From positions 1,612,001 through 1,676,000 of the forward strand of contig OX044365.1 in the NCBI GenBank assembly GCA_943846755.1: DNA of 64,000 nucleotides, read 5' to 3'. Below, one piece after another: positions 18,422 to 25,862 of this stretch; positions within the stretch are counted from its first letter, which is position 1, and every line of letters starts with the position of its first letter. Under the pieces are notes generated by a model. It saw only the letters and a list, made by a program, of their open reading frames with translations. It was not told the origin of the DNA and did no database searches. The position numbers and the translations under genes are program-made. Origin of the DNA: UBA8752 sp002336475. Its GTDB lineage: Bacteria > Bacteroidota > Bacteroidia > Flavobacteriales_D > Sanyastnellaceae.

Positions 18422-20860
18422 GTGTCCGTGAAGCCCTTCAAGCTCCTTCTCCCGTGGTTCGCCCTCGCCATCTCTATGGTCATGGGTAGCCAAAATGTCG
18501 ATGCCCAAATTCACGACCCTGTGGTTTGGGACTTCGCCGCCTACGACAATGGTGATGGCACCATTGATCTCGATTTCCACGCCGAAATCGAAGCCGGTTG
18601 GCACGTCTACAGTCAGTTTCTAGATCCCTTCGACGGGCCCATCCCCACGTCTTTCACCTTTGAGACAGAAGGCCTTCAAACTGCGGATTCAGTGGCTGCC
18701 GAATGTGAACCGCACCTTGAATACGACCCGAACTTCATGATGGACCTGCTCTTTTTTGAGAAGGAAACCCATTGGGTCCACACCGTGTCATTTCCGGGGG
18801 CCATTCCAGACACCATCAAGGGGTATTTGACCTTCATGGTGTGCGACGAAAGCAAGTGCTTACCCCCCGAGGATGTCGACTTTGCCCTGGCCTTGGCGGA
18901 CCTCAAGCCAGAAACCTCCAAGCCGAATTATTGCTCTGCTGGATCCCACGGGGCCTTCGATGATGGAGGTTCTGATGGTGCTCCAATGGGCATTTACGAC
19001 CCTGTTCAATGGGAGATTGCCCTTTATTCCACAGGCGATCAAATGGCGACCATCGTCGCCACAGCGTCGGTGGAGTCAGGCTGGCACGTTTACAGCAACG
19101 ACAACGATCCACTGGATGGTCCCATCCCCACATCGTTTACCCTGTCCTCGGAAGGAGTCGAGGCAGGAGCGTTGCAAGAATGCACGCCCGAAGTCCATTA
19201 TGACCCCAACTTCGACATGGAGGTCAAGTCCTTCGAAGGCACCGTCAGCTGGGCACTTGAAGTCCGTTGGCAAGGAGAAGCCCCCGACCAAATCGAAGGC
19301 CTGCTCACGTATATGGCTTGCGACGACTCAAAGTGCATTTTTCCTCCAGATGTTGAGTTTCAACTGAGCCCCTCCGAAGTACAACAAGGCCCGCTTCCGG
19401 AGCTGTGCCCTGACGGAGAAGAAGGAGGAGCGGGCGAAGAGGAAGCTACCGACGATGGACTTTTGGTCCTGTTCCTGTTGGGCATGGGCCTTGGTTTTGC
19501 AGCGCTTTTTACCCCTTGTGTGTTCCCGCTCATCCCGATGACTGTGAGCTTCTTCACGAAGCAATCGAAGACCCGGGCGGAAGGCATCCGCAACGCCCTC
19601 ATTTACGGCGCCAGCATCATCTTCATTTACACGGGACTGGGTTTGCTGCTTACAGCTGTGTTTGGCGTTGATGTGCTCAACCTTATTTCAACCGACCCTT
19701 ACTTCAACATCGGCTTGTTTGTGCTCCTTGTTGTGTTTGGCGTCAGTTTCCTGGGGGCTTTCGAGATCCAGCTTCCCTCGAGTTGGGCCAATAAAGTCGA
19801 TGCCCAAGCCGACCGGGGTGGTCTGATTGGCATTTTCTTCATGGCCGCCACATTGGCCATCGTGAGCTTTAGCTGCACGGGTCCTTTGGTGGGCAGTGCA
19901 CTCGCCGGTGCCGCAACTGGAGATTTTGGTGGCCCTGTGGCCGTCATGTTTGGCTTTTCATTGGCCTTGGCCATTCCCTTTACGCTCTTTAGCGCCTTTC
20001 CCGGTTGGCTGAATTCCCTGCCTCAAAGCGGGGGCTGGCTGACCAGTGTGAAGGTGGTCCTCGGCTTGCTTGAAATCGGATTTGCCTTCAAGTTTCTCTC
20101 CAATGCAGACCTCGTCTTGCAACTCGGATTGCTGAAGCGTGAGTTGTTTATCGCGATATGGATTGCCGTGGCACTCTGTATTGCTGTCTACCTCTATGGT
20201 GGCTTGCGCTTTCCGCATGACAGCAAATTGGAGCGGATGAGCGTGGGCCGTTGGAGCTTGGGCACGGTCTTTCTGGTGCTGGCGATCTACATGATGCCCG
20301 GCATGTGGGGTGCACCCCTCAACCTTATTTCTGGCTTCCCCCCTCCCATGTTCTATGCCGAGAGCTCGGGGAGCGTGGGTGCAGGAGGACATGGCGCTGG
20401 TCAAACAGCTTCCGGCCACGTGGAGGCCCGCTTTCGCGACTACGACGAAGGTTTGGCTGCCGCTAAAGCCGAAGGCAAGCCCATGATCCTCGACTTCACG
20501 GGCTGGGCTTGCGTGAACTGCCGGAAGATGGAGGAACAAGTGTGGCCTCACCCTGAAGTGGTGAAATACCTCACCGAGGAGGCGGTTCTCGTGTCCCTCT
20601 ACGTCGACGAACGCAAGGCGTTGCCAGAGGCGGAACAGCGCGTCGAACAGTTTGGAGGCAAGGACTTCCGGGTCCGCACAGTGGGCAACAAATGGACCTA
20701 CCTGCAGGCGTCTCGGTTTGGCACCAATGCTCAGCCATTCTACGTCATGATCGACCACAATGGAGAGGCCTTGGGGAACGGCGTAGGATATGACCCGGAT
20801 CCCGATAAATTCATCGCCTTTCTGAAGGACAACATGGCCCGCTTCAAAGCCGGTCAATAA
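18422..20860 (+). CDS. dsbD: DsbD-like thiol:disulfide interchange protein with two N-terminal sensor domains
   Basis: Carries reducing power from cytoplasmic thioredoxin across the inner membrane to periplasmic thiols. It has 812 residues: a signal sequence (about 1-28), two successive nDsbD-like domains, an eight-helix ccdA/DsbD membrane core, then a periplasmic thioredoxin domain. Each N-terminal domain repeats the same blocks (GWHVYS, DGPIPTSF, YDPNF) and ends with a Cys-x4-Cys pair (Cys141/146 and Cys300/305, in CDESKC and CDDSKC). Membrane cysteines lie in FTPCVFP (about 366) and FSCTGPL (about 484). The C-terminal CVNC is Cys697/700. The usual protein has one nDsbD domain, so this looks like an internal duplication. 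The start is GTG, possibly GTG 18428. Confidence 0.9.
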   Translation: MSVKPFKLLLPWFALAISMVMGSQNVDAQIHDPVVWDFAAYDNGDGTIDLDFHAEIEAGWHVYSQFLDPFDGPIPTSFTFETEGLQTADSVAAECEPHLEYDPNFMMDLLFFEKETHWVHTVSFPGAIPDTIKGYLTFMVCDESKCLPPEDVDFALALADLKPETSKPNYCSAGSHGAFDDGGSDGAPMGIYDPVQWEIALYSTGDQMATIVATASVESGWHVYSNDNDPLDGPIPTSFTLSSEGVEAGALQECTPEVHYDPNFDMEVKSFEGTVSWALEVRWQGEAPDQIEGLLTYMACDDSKCIFPPDVEFQLSPSEVQQGPLPELCPDGEEGGAGEEEATDDGLLVLFLLGMGLGFAALFTPCVFPLIPMTVSFFTKQSKTRAEGIRNALIYGASIIFIYTGLGLLLTAVFGVDVLNLISTDPYFNIGLFVLLVVFGVSFLGAFEIQLPSSWANKVDAQADRGGLIGIFFMAATLAIVSFSCTGPLVGSALAGAATGDFGGPVAVMFGFSLALAIPFTLFSAFPGWLNSLPQSGGWLTSVKVVLGLLEIGFAFKFLSNADLVLQLGLLKRELFIAIWIAVALCIAVYLYGGLRFPHDSKLERMSVGRWSLGTVFLVLAIYMMPGMWGAPLNLISGFPPPMFYAESSGSVGAGGHGAGQTASGHVEARFRDYDEGLAAAKAEGKPMILDFTGWACVNCRKMEEQVWPHPEVVKYLTEEAVLVSLYVDERKALPEAEQRVEQFGGKDFRVRTVGNKWTYLQASRFGTNAQPFYVMIDHNGEALGNGVGYDPDPDKFIAFLKDNMARFKAGQ

Positions 20861-20944
20861 ACCGCAAAAGGACGGCAGTAAAGCCAGCGGCTGCGGCTAC
20901 ACAACGCCGGTCGGTGGTTAGCTTGCTTCCTGCACCTTGCCCCC

Positions 20945-21523
20945 ATGGAAAGAGCCCAGCACATCAGGCAGCACTTCGAAGACGCCCAGCAAGTCCTCCA
21001 TGACTTTCTGGAGCAAGGTGCCCATTTGGACGCTTTGGAGCAAGCAGGGGACCTCATGGTCCAAGCCATAAAAGGAGGCGGCAAGGTCATCTCGTGTGGC
21101 AATGGCGGTTCCATGTGTGATGCCATGCACTTCGCAGAGGAACTCACGGGCCGCTATAGAGATGACAGGCGCGCGCTGCCCGCCGTTTCCATATCGGACC
21201 CCTCCCACCTGACTTGCGTGGGCAATGACTATGGTTTCGATGCTGTCTTTGCGCGCTATGTCCAGGCCATGGGTCAAAGCGGCGATGTGCTGCTGGCCAT
21301 CTCCACTTCAGGGAATTCACCCAATGTGATCAAGGCTGCCGAGGCTGCGCGAGAACAGGGGCTTTCTGTCATCGGTTTGACTGGAAAAAATGGCGGAGCA
21401 CTGGCAGGATTGTGCCATGCCGAAATCAGGGTGCCTTGGCATGGTCATGCTGACCGCATCCAAGAAGTTCACATCAAGTGCATCCATGCCTTGATTGACC
21501 ACATTGAGGCGCACTGCGCCTGA
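20945..21523 (+). CDS. gmhA: Sedoheptulose-7-phosphate isomerase
   Basis: Makes D-glycero-D-manno-heptose 7-phosphate, the first step to ADP-heptose for the LPS inner core. It has 192 residues, the same as the E. coli enzyme, with a SIS fold: ISCGNGGSMCDAMHFAEEL near residue 50, SISDPSHLTCVGNDYG, the sugar-phosphate-binding AISTSGNSPNV, and a C-terminal QEVHIKCIHALID containing the Gln and His zinc ligands. No hldE or hldD is nearby. The glycosyltransferase at 46 kb, whose second half is heptosyltransferase-like, is a plausible downstream user of the pathway. Confidence 0.93.
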   Translation: MERAQHIRQHFEDAQQVLHDFLEQGAHLDALEQAGDLMVQAIKGGGKVISCGNGGSMCDAMHFAEELTGRYRDDRRALPAVSISDPSHLTCVGNDYGFDAVFARYVQAMGQSGDVLLAISTSGNSPNVIKAAEAAREQGLSVIGLTGKNGGALAGLCHAEIRVPWHGHADRIQEVHIKCIHALIDHIEAHCA

Positions 21524-21538
21524 CCACCCTCTTCTTTT

Positions 21539-23152
21539 ATGTTGGTTCGTTTGCATGCGGCCGCGCTGCGCGGGGTCGACGCTGTGCCCGTCACTGTGGA
21601 AGTCCGTGTGGACAAGGGCATTCACTTTTTGATGGTCGGATTGCCTGACAGCGCTGTTCGGGAGAGCCAACAGCGCATCAAAAGCGCCATTGAACACTTG
21701 GGTTACCGGTGGCCGGGAAAAGGCATCACGATCAACCTCGCACCGGCAGGTCTGCGCAAAGAAGGGGCCGCGTATGACCTGCCTCTGGCTTTGGGAATTC
21801 TGGCCGCCTCAGGACAGATTGAAGTCGAGGGATTTGAGTCGACGTTGATGATGGGAGAACTGGCGCTCGATGGATCCTTGCGGCAAATTCGCGGAGGACT
21901 CGCACTGGCACACGCCGCCATGGTCCCTGGCGTACACAGTCTCATTCTGCCCCCTTCGTCGGCCGCAGAGGCCGCCCTGCTGCCCGGTGCCATCGCCTTG
22001 GGTGCCGCACACCTCCGGGATGTGTTGGACCACCTGTCGGGCAGCCGACCATTGGTACCGACTTCTTGTGTGCTGCCCGACATGCTCGCTCAGCAAGCCT
22101 CGCGGTCCTTAGAACCCTTGGCCGATATCCGAGGACAAGAAAGGGGGATTGCAGCCATGGCGCTCGCAGCTGCAGGGGGCCACAACGTATGCATGGTGGG
22201 GCCCCCAGGATCTGGAAAGTCCCTGTTGGCAAGGGCCATGGTGGGTCTGCTTCCACCGCTCACTGGCGAAGAGGCCATCGAAGTCAACCGCATTCACTCG
22301 GTATCGGAGCGTTCAGGCCGCAACCCAGGCGTGGTGCTTCAGCGGCCTTTTAGAAGCCCTCACCACACCATTTCAGACGTGGCCTTGGTGGGGGGAGGCT
22401 CAGACCCAAGGCCCGGTGAAATCAGCCTGGCCCATGCCGGAGTGCTTTTCCTCGATGAACTGCCGGAGATGCCCCGACACGTCCTTGAAGTCCTCCGTCA
22501 ACCGATGGAATCGTCAGAGATGACCATCAGTCGCGCGCGCTGTACCGTGGTTTTTCCCGCTGCATTTCAATTGGTGGCGGCCATGAACCCTTGTCCTTGT
22601 GGCATGTACTCCAATGACCCCAAACTCAGGACCAAATGCAACTGCAGCAGGCACGCCAGGCAACAGTATTCTCGAAAGGTGAGCGGTCCTTTGATGGACA
22701 GGATTGACATCCATTTGCAGGTAGATGCGGTCCCGGCCTCCGAATTGATGCCAGAGCCAGGCGCCTTGGGCAGGGAGCGAAGGCGCCAGAGGCTCCAGCG
22801 CGCCGGGGATTGGCAACAACGCGTGAGCATTTCCCGTGACATTCAACGGAACCGCAACCCCGGTGGCAAAACAAACCATACACTGGAAGGTGAAGCGCTT
22901 CACGATTTGGCTTCACTTGACCTTGAAGGTTCGCGGCTTCTGCGTCGGTGCATGGACCATTTTGGACTCAGTGCCCGCGCATACACCCGGTTGCTGCGCA
23001 TGTCCAGGACGCTGGCAGACCTCGACAGCCGTGGTCAGGTTTCGGCGCTCGACGTGGCCCAAGCGATTGCCTTTCGACGCGCTGGAAGTGATACAGAATC
23101 GTGGTTGGAAGGCCAAGGCACAAATCCCCCTCCCAGCCTTTTCAACCCGTAA
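21539..23152 (+). CDS. YifB/ComM-family magnesium-chelatase-like AAA+ ATPase
   Basis: A 537-residue protein of the family containing ComM, a hexameric helicase that promotes branch migration during natural transformation. It has the N-terminal Lon-S5-like ChlI domain (VGLPDSAVRESQQRIKSA), the AAA+ core with Walker A GPPGSGKSLLAR (about residue 222), Walker B VLFLDELPE, the MNPCPCG motif with a following cysteine-rich segment, and a C-terminal Mg-chelatase domain with QNRxPGGKTN-like content and SARAYTRLLR. It is 15 bases after gmhA, so probably co-transcribed. Whether this organism is transformable cannot be said from here. Confidence 0.92.
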   Translation: MLVRLHAAALRGVDAVPVTVEVRVDKGIHFLMVGLPDSAVRESQQRIKSAIEHLGYRWPGKGITINLAPAGLRKEGAAYDLPLALGILAASGQIEVEGFESTLMMGELALDGSLRQIRGGLALAHAAMVPGVHSLILPPSSAAEAALLPGAIALGAAHLRDVLDHLSGSRPLVPTSCVLPDMLAQQASRSLEPLADIRGQERGIAAMALAAAGGHNVCMVGPPGSGKSLLARAMVGLLPPLTGEEAIEVNRIHSVSERSGRNPGVVLQRPFRSPHHTISDVALVGGGSDPRPGEISLAHAGVLFLDELPEMPRHVLEVLRQPMESSEMTISRARCTVVFPAAFQLVAAMNPCPCGMYSNDPKLRTKCNCSRHARQQYSRKVSGPLMDRIDIHLQVDAVPASELMPEPGALGRERRRQRLQRAGDWQQRVSISRDIQRNRNPGGKTNHTLEGEALHDLASLDLEGSRLLRRCMDHFGLSARAYTRLLRMSRTLADLDSRGQVSALDVAQAIAFRRAGSDTESWLEGQGTNPPPSLFNP

Positions 23153-23175
23153 TTGACGTGGTGTAATTTTCGCCC

Positions 23176-23721
23176 ATGAGCGACAAAACTCCCGAGCAGC
23201 ACCCCGTGGTCCTGCCTGTCAACGGCCATGCGCCTCAATTCGGAGACGGAACTTGGCTGGCACCCAATTGCACCGTCGTCGGAGATGTGACCACGGGGAA
23301 GGATTGCAGCATCTGGTTTGGAGCGGTGGTTCGGGGCGATGTGTGCGCCATTCGAATGGGCCATACTGTCAATGTTCAGGATGGCGCGGTGCTGCATGGA
23401 ACGTTCGAAAAAACCAGCCTCGACATTGGCGACCGGGCGAGCATTGGACACAATGCGATTGTCCATGGCTGCACGGTTCGCGAAGGCGCACTGATCGGAA
23501 TGGGCGCTGTGGTCATGGACCGAGCAGTCGTGGGAGCCGGGGCTGTTGTTGCTGCCGGGGCGGTCGTTCTTGAGGGGACCGAGATTGGCGATGGGGAACT
23601 GTGGGCCGGCGTTCCTGCGAAAAAAATCAAGGCGGTTGATGAAGGGCTTGCCGTTCACCTTGCCGCGACGGCCAAACGGTATAAAGAGTACGCTGCTTGG
23701 TTCTCGCCCCCGCCCGCTTGA
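23176..23721 (+). CDS. Gamma carbonic anhydrase-like hexapeptide-repeat protein
   Basis: A left-handed beta-helix protein of 181 residues (YrdA/CaiE/PaaY group). The GDxSIW-x-GAVVRGD segment, DGAVLHG and GHNAIVHGC supply the three histidines that bind metal in gamma carbonic anhydrases. The hexapeptide turns continue to GELWAGVPAKKIK, and a short helix closes the chain. True CO2 hydration activity is uncertain in this subgroup. A stretch TAATTTTCG at 23164-23172, three bases before the ATG, could be a -7 element. The gene ends nine bases before the convergent murI stop. Confidence 0.88.
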   Translation: MSDKTPEQHPVVLPVNGHAPQFGDGTWLAPNCTVVGDVTTGKDCSIWFGAVVRGDVCAIRMGHTVNVQDGAVLHGTFEKTSLDIGDRASIGHNAIVHGCTVREGALIGMGAVVMDRAVVGAGAVVAAGAVVLEGTEIGDGELWAGVPAKKIKAVDEGLAVHLAATAKRYKEYAAWFSPPPA

Positions 23722-23730
23722 GCCCTTGGG

Positions 23731-24603
23731 TCAATGTTGGAACCAAGGACCTCCTGGAACCAAATGGACCTCCTTGCCAAAAAACCTCTGGGCCGACCGC
23801 ACAAAGTTGTCGGTCAGGTCGCTGACCATGAACTGATGTTGGACTGAAGGGCCACCACTGGGCGCGAGAATTCCTTGTTCCTTCAAGGCCGCTGATACAG
23901 CTGCTGCGACAACAGTTGGTCCATCCACCAGGTGGACTTCTGGTCCCAAAACTTGGCTAAAGGCCTGTTCGGCCAGAGGGTAATGCGTGCAGCCTAGAAC
24001 GAGGGCATCTATGTGGCGCTGGTCACCTGCGTGCCACCCTGCCGCTTCCAAATAGCCCTGTATGACGGGCAACATCAACTCATGCGACTGCCACCCTTCT
24101 TCAATCAGCGGAGCCAACAATGGGGTCGCCCATTCTTGGACATCCCCATCCATCATGCCCCCGGAGCGCTGAGCCTCGCGCAAGGAATGTCCGTAGATGC
24201 CGCTGCCGATGGTGGCCCTCGTCCCGATCACACCGACACGCTGCACGCCTTGACGGCTCAAATGCCGCACCACGGGGGCCACAACGTCAATGACGGGTAC
24301 ATTGGAAGGAACGCTCGCCTGGACCGCCGCCTTGGCCGTAGCAGAAGCCGAATTGCAAGCCATCACGATGGCCTTGCAACCTTCATTGGCCAGAAACTCC
24401 GCGATGCGCACAGAATAAGTGCGCACCAACTCCGGCGAGCGGTCGCCATAGGGCATGTGGGCTGTATCTCCGAAATACAGCATGCGCTCGGCCGGCATGG
24501 CTTGCGCAATGGCATGGGCGACGGTAAGGCCGCCTATGCCGGAGTCAAAAATCCCGATGGGAGCGTCAGAGGCCAAGCTTGGCCTTGACGAGGGGAAGCA
24601 CAT
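23731..24603 (-). CDS. murI: Glutamate racemase
   Basis: Provides D-glutamate for peptidoglycan precursors. It has 290 residues from ATG 24603. The catalytic acid segment is in IGIFDSGIGGLTV, followed by GDTAHMPYG, the first cysteine in ACNSASATA and the second in LGCTHYPL. The start overlaps the preceding ompH gene by 38 bases; a TTG at 24576, also overlapping, would give a start closer to the first strand. Longer in-frame starts (24675) lie deep in ompH. It is the last gene of the envelope block that starts with the CBS-domain gene near 31.7 kb. Confidence 0.93.
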   Translation of the reverse strand: MCFPSSRPSLASDAPIGIFDSGIGGLTVAHAIAQAMPAERMLYFGDTAHMPYGDRSPELVRTYSVRIAEFLANEGCKAIVMACNSASATAKAAVQASVPSNVPVIDVVAPVVRHLSRQGVQRVGVIGTRATIGSGIYGHSLREAQRSGGMMDGDVQEWATPLLAPLIEEGWQSHELMLPVIQGYLEAAGWHAGDQRHIDALVLGCTHYPLAEQAFSQVLGPEVHLVDGPTVVAAAVSAALKEQGILAPSGGPSVQHQFMVSDLTDNFVRSAQRFFGKEVHLVPGGPWFQH

Positions 24604-25078
24604 CCTCACCGCCGTTGTACACGGTGGCACCAGAAGACGTGTCAAAAATGTAAGTAAAGCCCTCTTCCGCCCCAACGGCTTCGATGGCTACCCGGGCACG
24701 CTCGATCATGGGCTCTAAGAGGCTCGCCTCCATCGATGCCAACTCCTGCTGAACGGTTCCATAAAACTGCTCCAGCCCTTGCTGGTCACCTGTGATTTCC
24801 TGCTCTTTTTGGGCGCGGATGGCAGCGGGCCATGACTCGGCCTTTTGCTGATACTCTGCCACTTTGCCCTCCAGTTCACCTTGCATGCGCACGATCTCTT
24901 GCTCGAACTGACCCGCGGCGGTTTCAATCTCAGTTTGAATGGAGTTGCGTTCGGGCATCGCCTCTAGAAGAGACTGGGTGTCGATGTGGCCGAAACGGGA
25001 CTCCATCACCTGGGCAAACGCGGGTGTGGCAAACAGGAAAGCGGCCATCATCAGGCCAAGGGATACAGTGTATTTCAT
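24566..25078 (-). CDS. OmpH/Skp-family periplasmic chaperone (second copy)
   Basis: A secreted protein of 170 residues with a clear signal peptide (MKYTVSLGLMMAAF..., cleavage after AFA). The mature part begins with a short strand (FGHIDTQSLLEAMPE) and then a long charged coiled coil (about 50-115), as in Skp, which holds unfolded outer-membrane proteins. It is paired with another OmpH gene and bamA, the common Bacteroidota arrangement. ATG 25078 is chosen because the signal peptide starts there; the frame is open to 25111. Confidence 0.88.
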   Translation of the reverse strand: MKYTVSLGLMMAAFLFATPAFAQVMESRFGHIDTQSLLEAMPERNSIQTEIETAAGQFEQEIVRMQGELEGKVAEYQQKAESWPAAIRAQKEQEITGDQQGLEQFYGTVQQELASMEASLLEPMIERARVAIEAVGAEEGFTYIFDTSSGATVYNGGEDVLPLVKAKLGL

Positions 25079-25107
25079 GATGTTGTGAATGCGAATTGAA
25101 AACAGTG

Positions 25108-25791
25108 TCATTGCTTGGGACGACCTCCAGTGGTCCCTCCCATGCGGTTTACGACTTGTTGCTTGCGGTCATTGACTTTGTCCTTGCCCTTGTCAAGCGT
25201 ATCGTTCATGCGGTCTTGAAGGGTCTTGCTCTTTTCACCTGACTCCTCTTCTTCCTCTCCTCCAATGGTCTCCCCTGGAGTGTATCCCAATTCCTTGATG
25301 ACGCGGTCCGAGATGTCATATTTGGGGTTGGTGTAAAGCATGTTGGAATCCTTGGCTTTGTCAAATATGACCATGTAGCCCCTCGAGCTCGACAGGTCCT
25401 TCAGAACCTGAAAAATCTGTTCCTGAACCGGCTGAATCAGCTCCTGTCGCTTCTGAAAAAGCTCGCCTTCCACGCCGAATTTGGCCTTCTGCATGTCCGT
25501 GGCCTCGGAGCGTTTAGACGTGATTTCATCCTCCCGCTTGCGCCTCATTTCAGAGGTCAAAAGGACGCGCTCGGCACGGTATGCCGTTTCGAGTTGGTTC
25601 GATGCGCTGTACTTCTCCTCGATTTCATCAAGCCAACCTGACGCCAGGCTGTTGAGTTCCTTTTGCGCCTCAGCATATTCGGGCAGGTGAGACAAGATGT
25701 ACTCCGTGTCCACGTAAGCATATTTCTGGGCCAAAGCCGAGAATGACGGGATGATCAGGAGAATAGGGAGCAGGTGACGAAGAAGACGCAT
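25108..25791 (-). CDS. OmpH/Skp-family periplasmic chaperone (first copy)
   Basis: A secreted protein of 227 residues. The signal peptide is MRLLRHLLPILLII..., cleaved near ALA-QKYAYVD. The core has YVDTEYILSHLPEY, a long coiled coil (about 45-115) and a C-terminal strand region (YMVIFDKAKDSNMLY) typical of OmpH. Beyond the family core it has a basic and acidic tail rich in Lys, Asp and Glu. It lies 71 bases after bamA and 29 bases before the second copy; the two presumably act together in the delivery of outer-membrane proteins to BamA. Confidence 0.88.
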   Translation of the reverse strand: MRLLRHLLPILLIIPSFSALAQKYAYVDTEYILSHLPEYAEAQKELNSLASGWLDEIEEKYSASNQLETAYRAERVLLTSEMRRKREDEITSKRSEATDMQKAKFGVEGELFQKRQELIQPVQEQIFQVLKDLSSSRGYMVIFDKAKDSNMLYTNPKYDISDRVIKELGYTPGETIGGEEEEESGEKSKTLQDRMNDTLDKGKDKVNDRKQQVVNRMGGTTGGRPKQ

Positions 25792-25862
25792 GGCTTTCGG
25801 AAGGGTGAAAATAAGACGGCGCGATGGCACAACGTTCAATCTGGGGTGTTTCGCACGTACGG

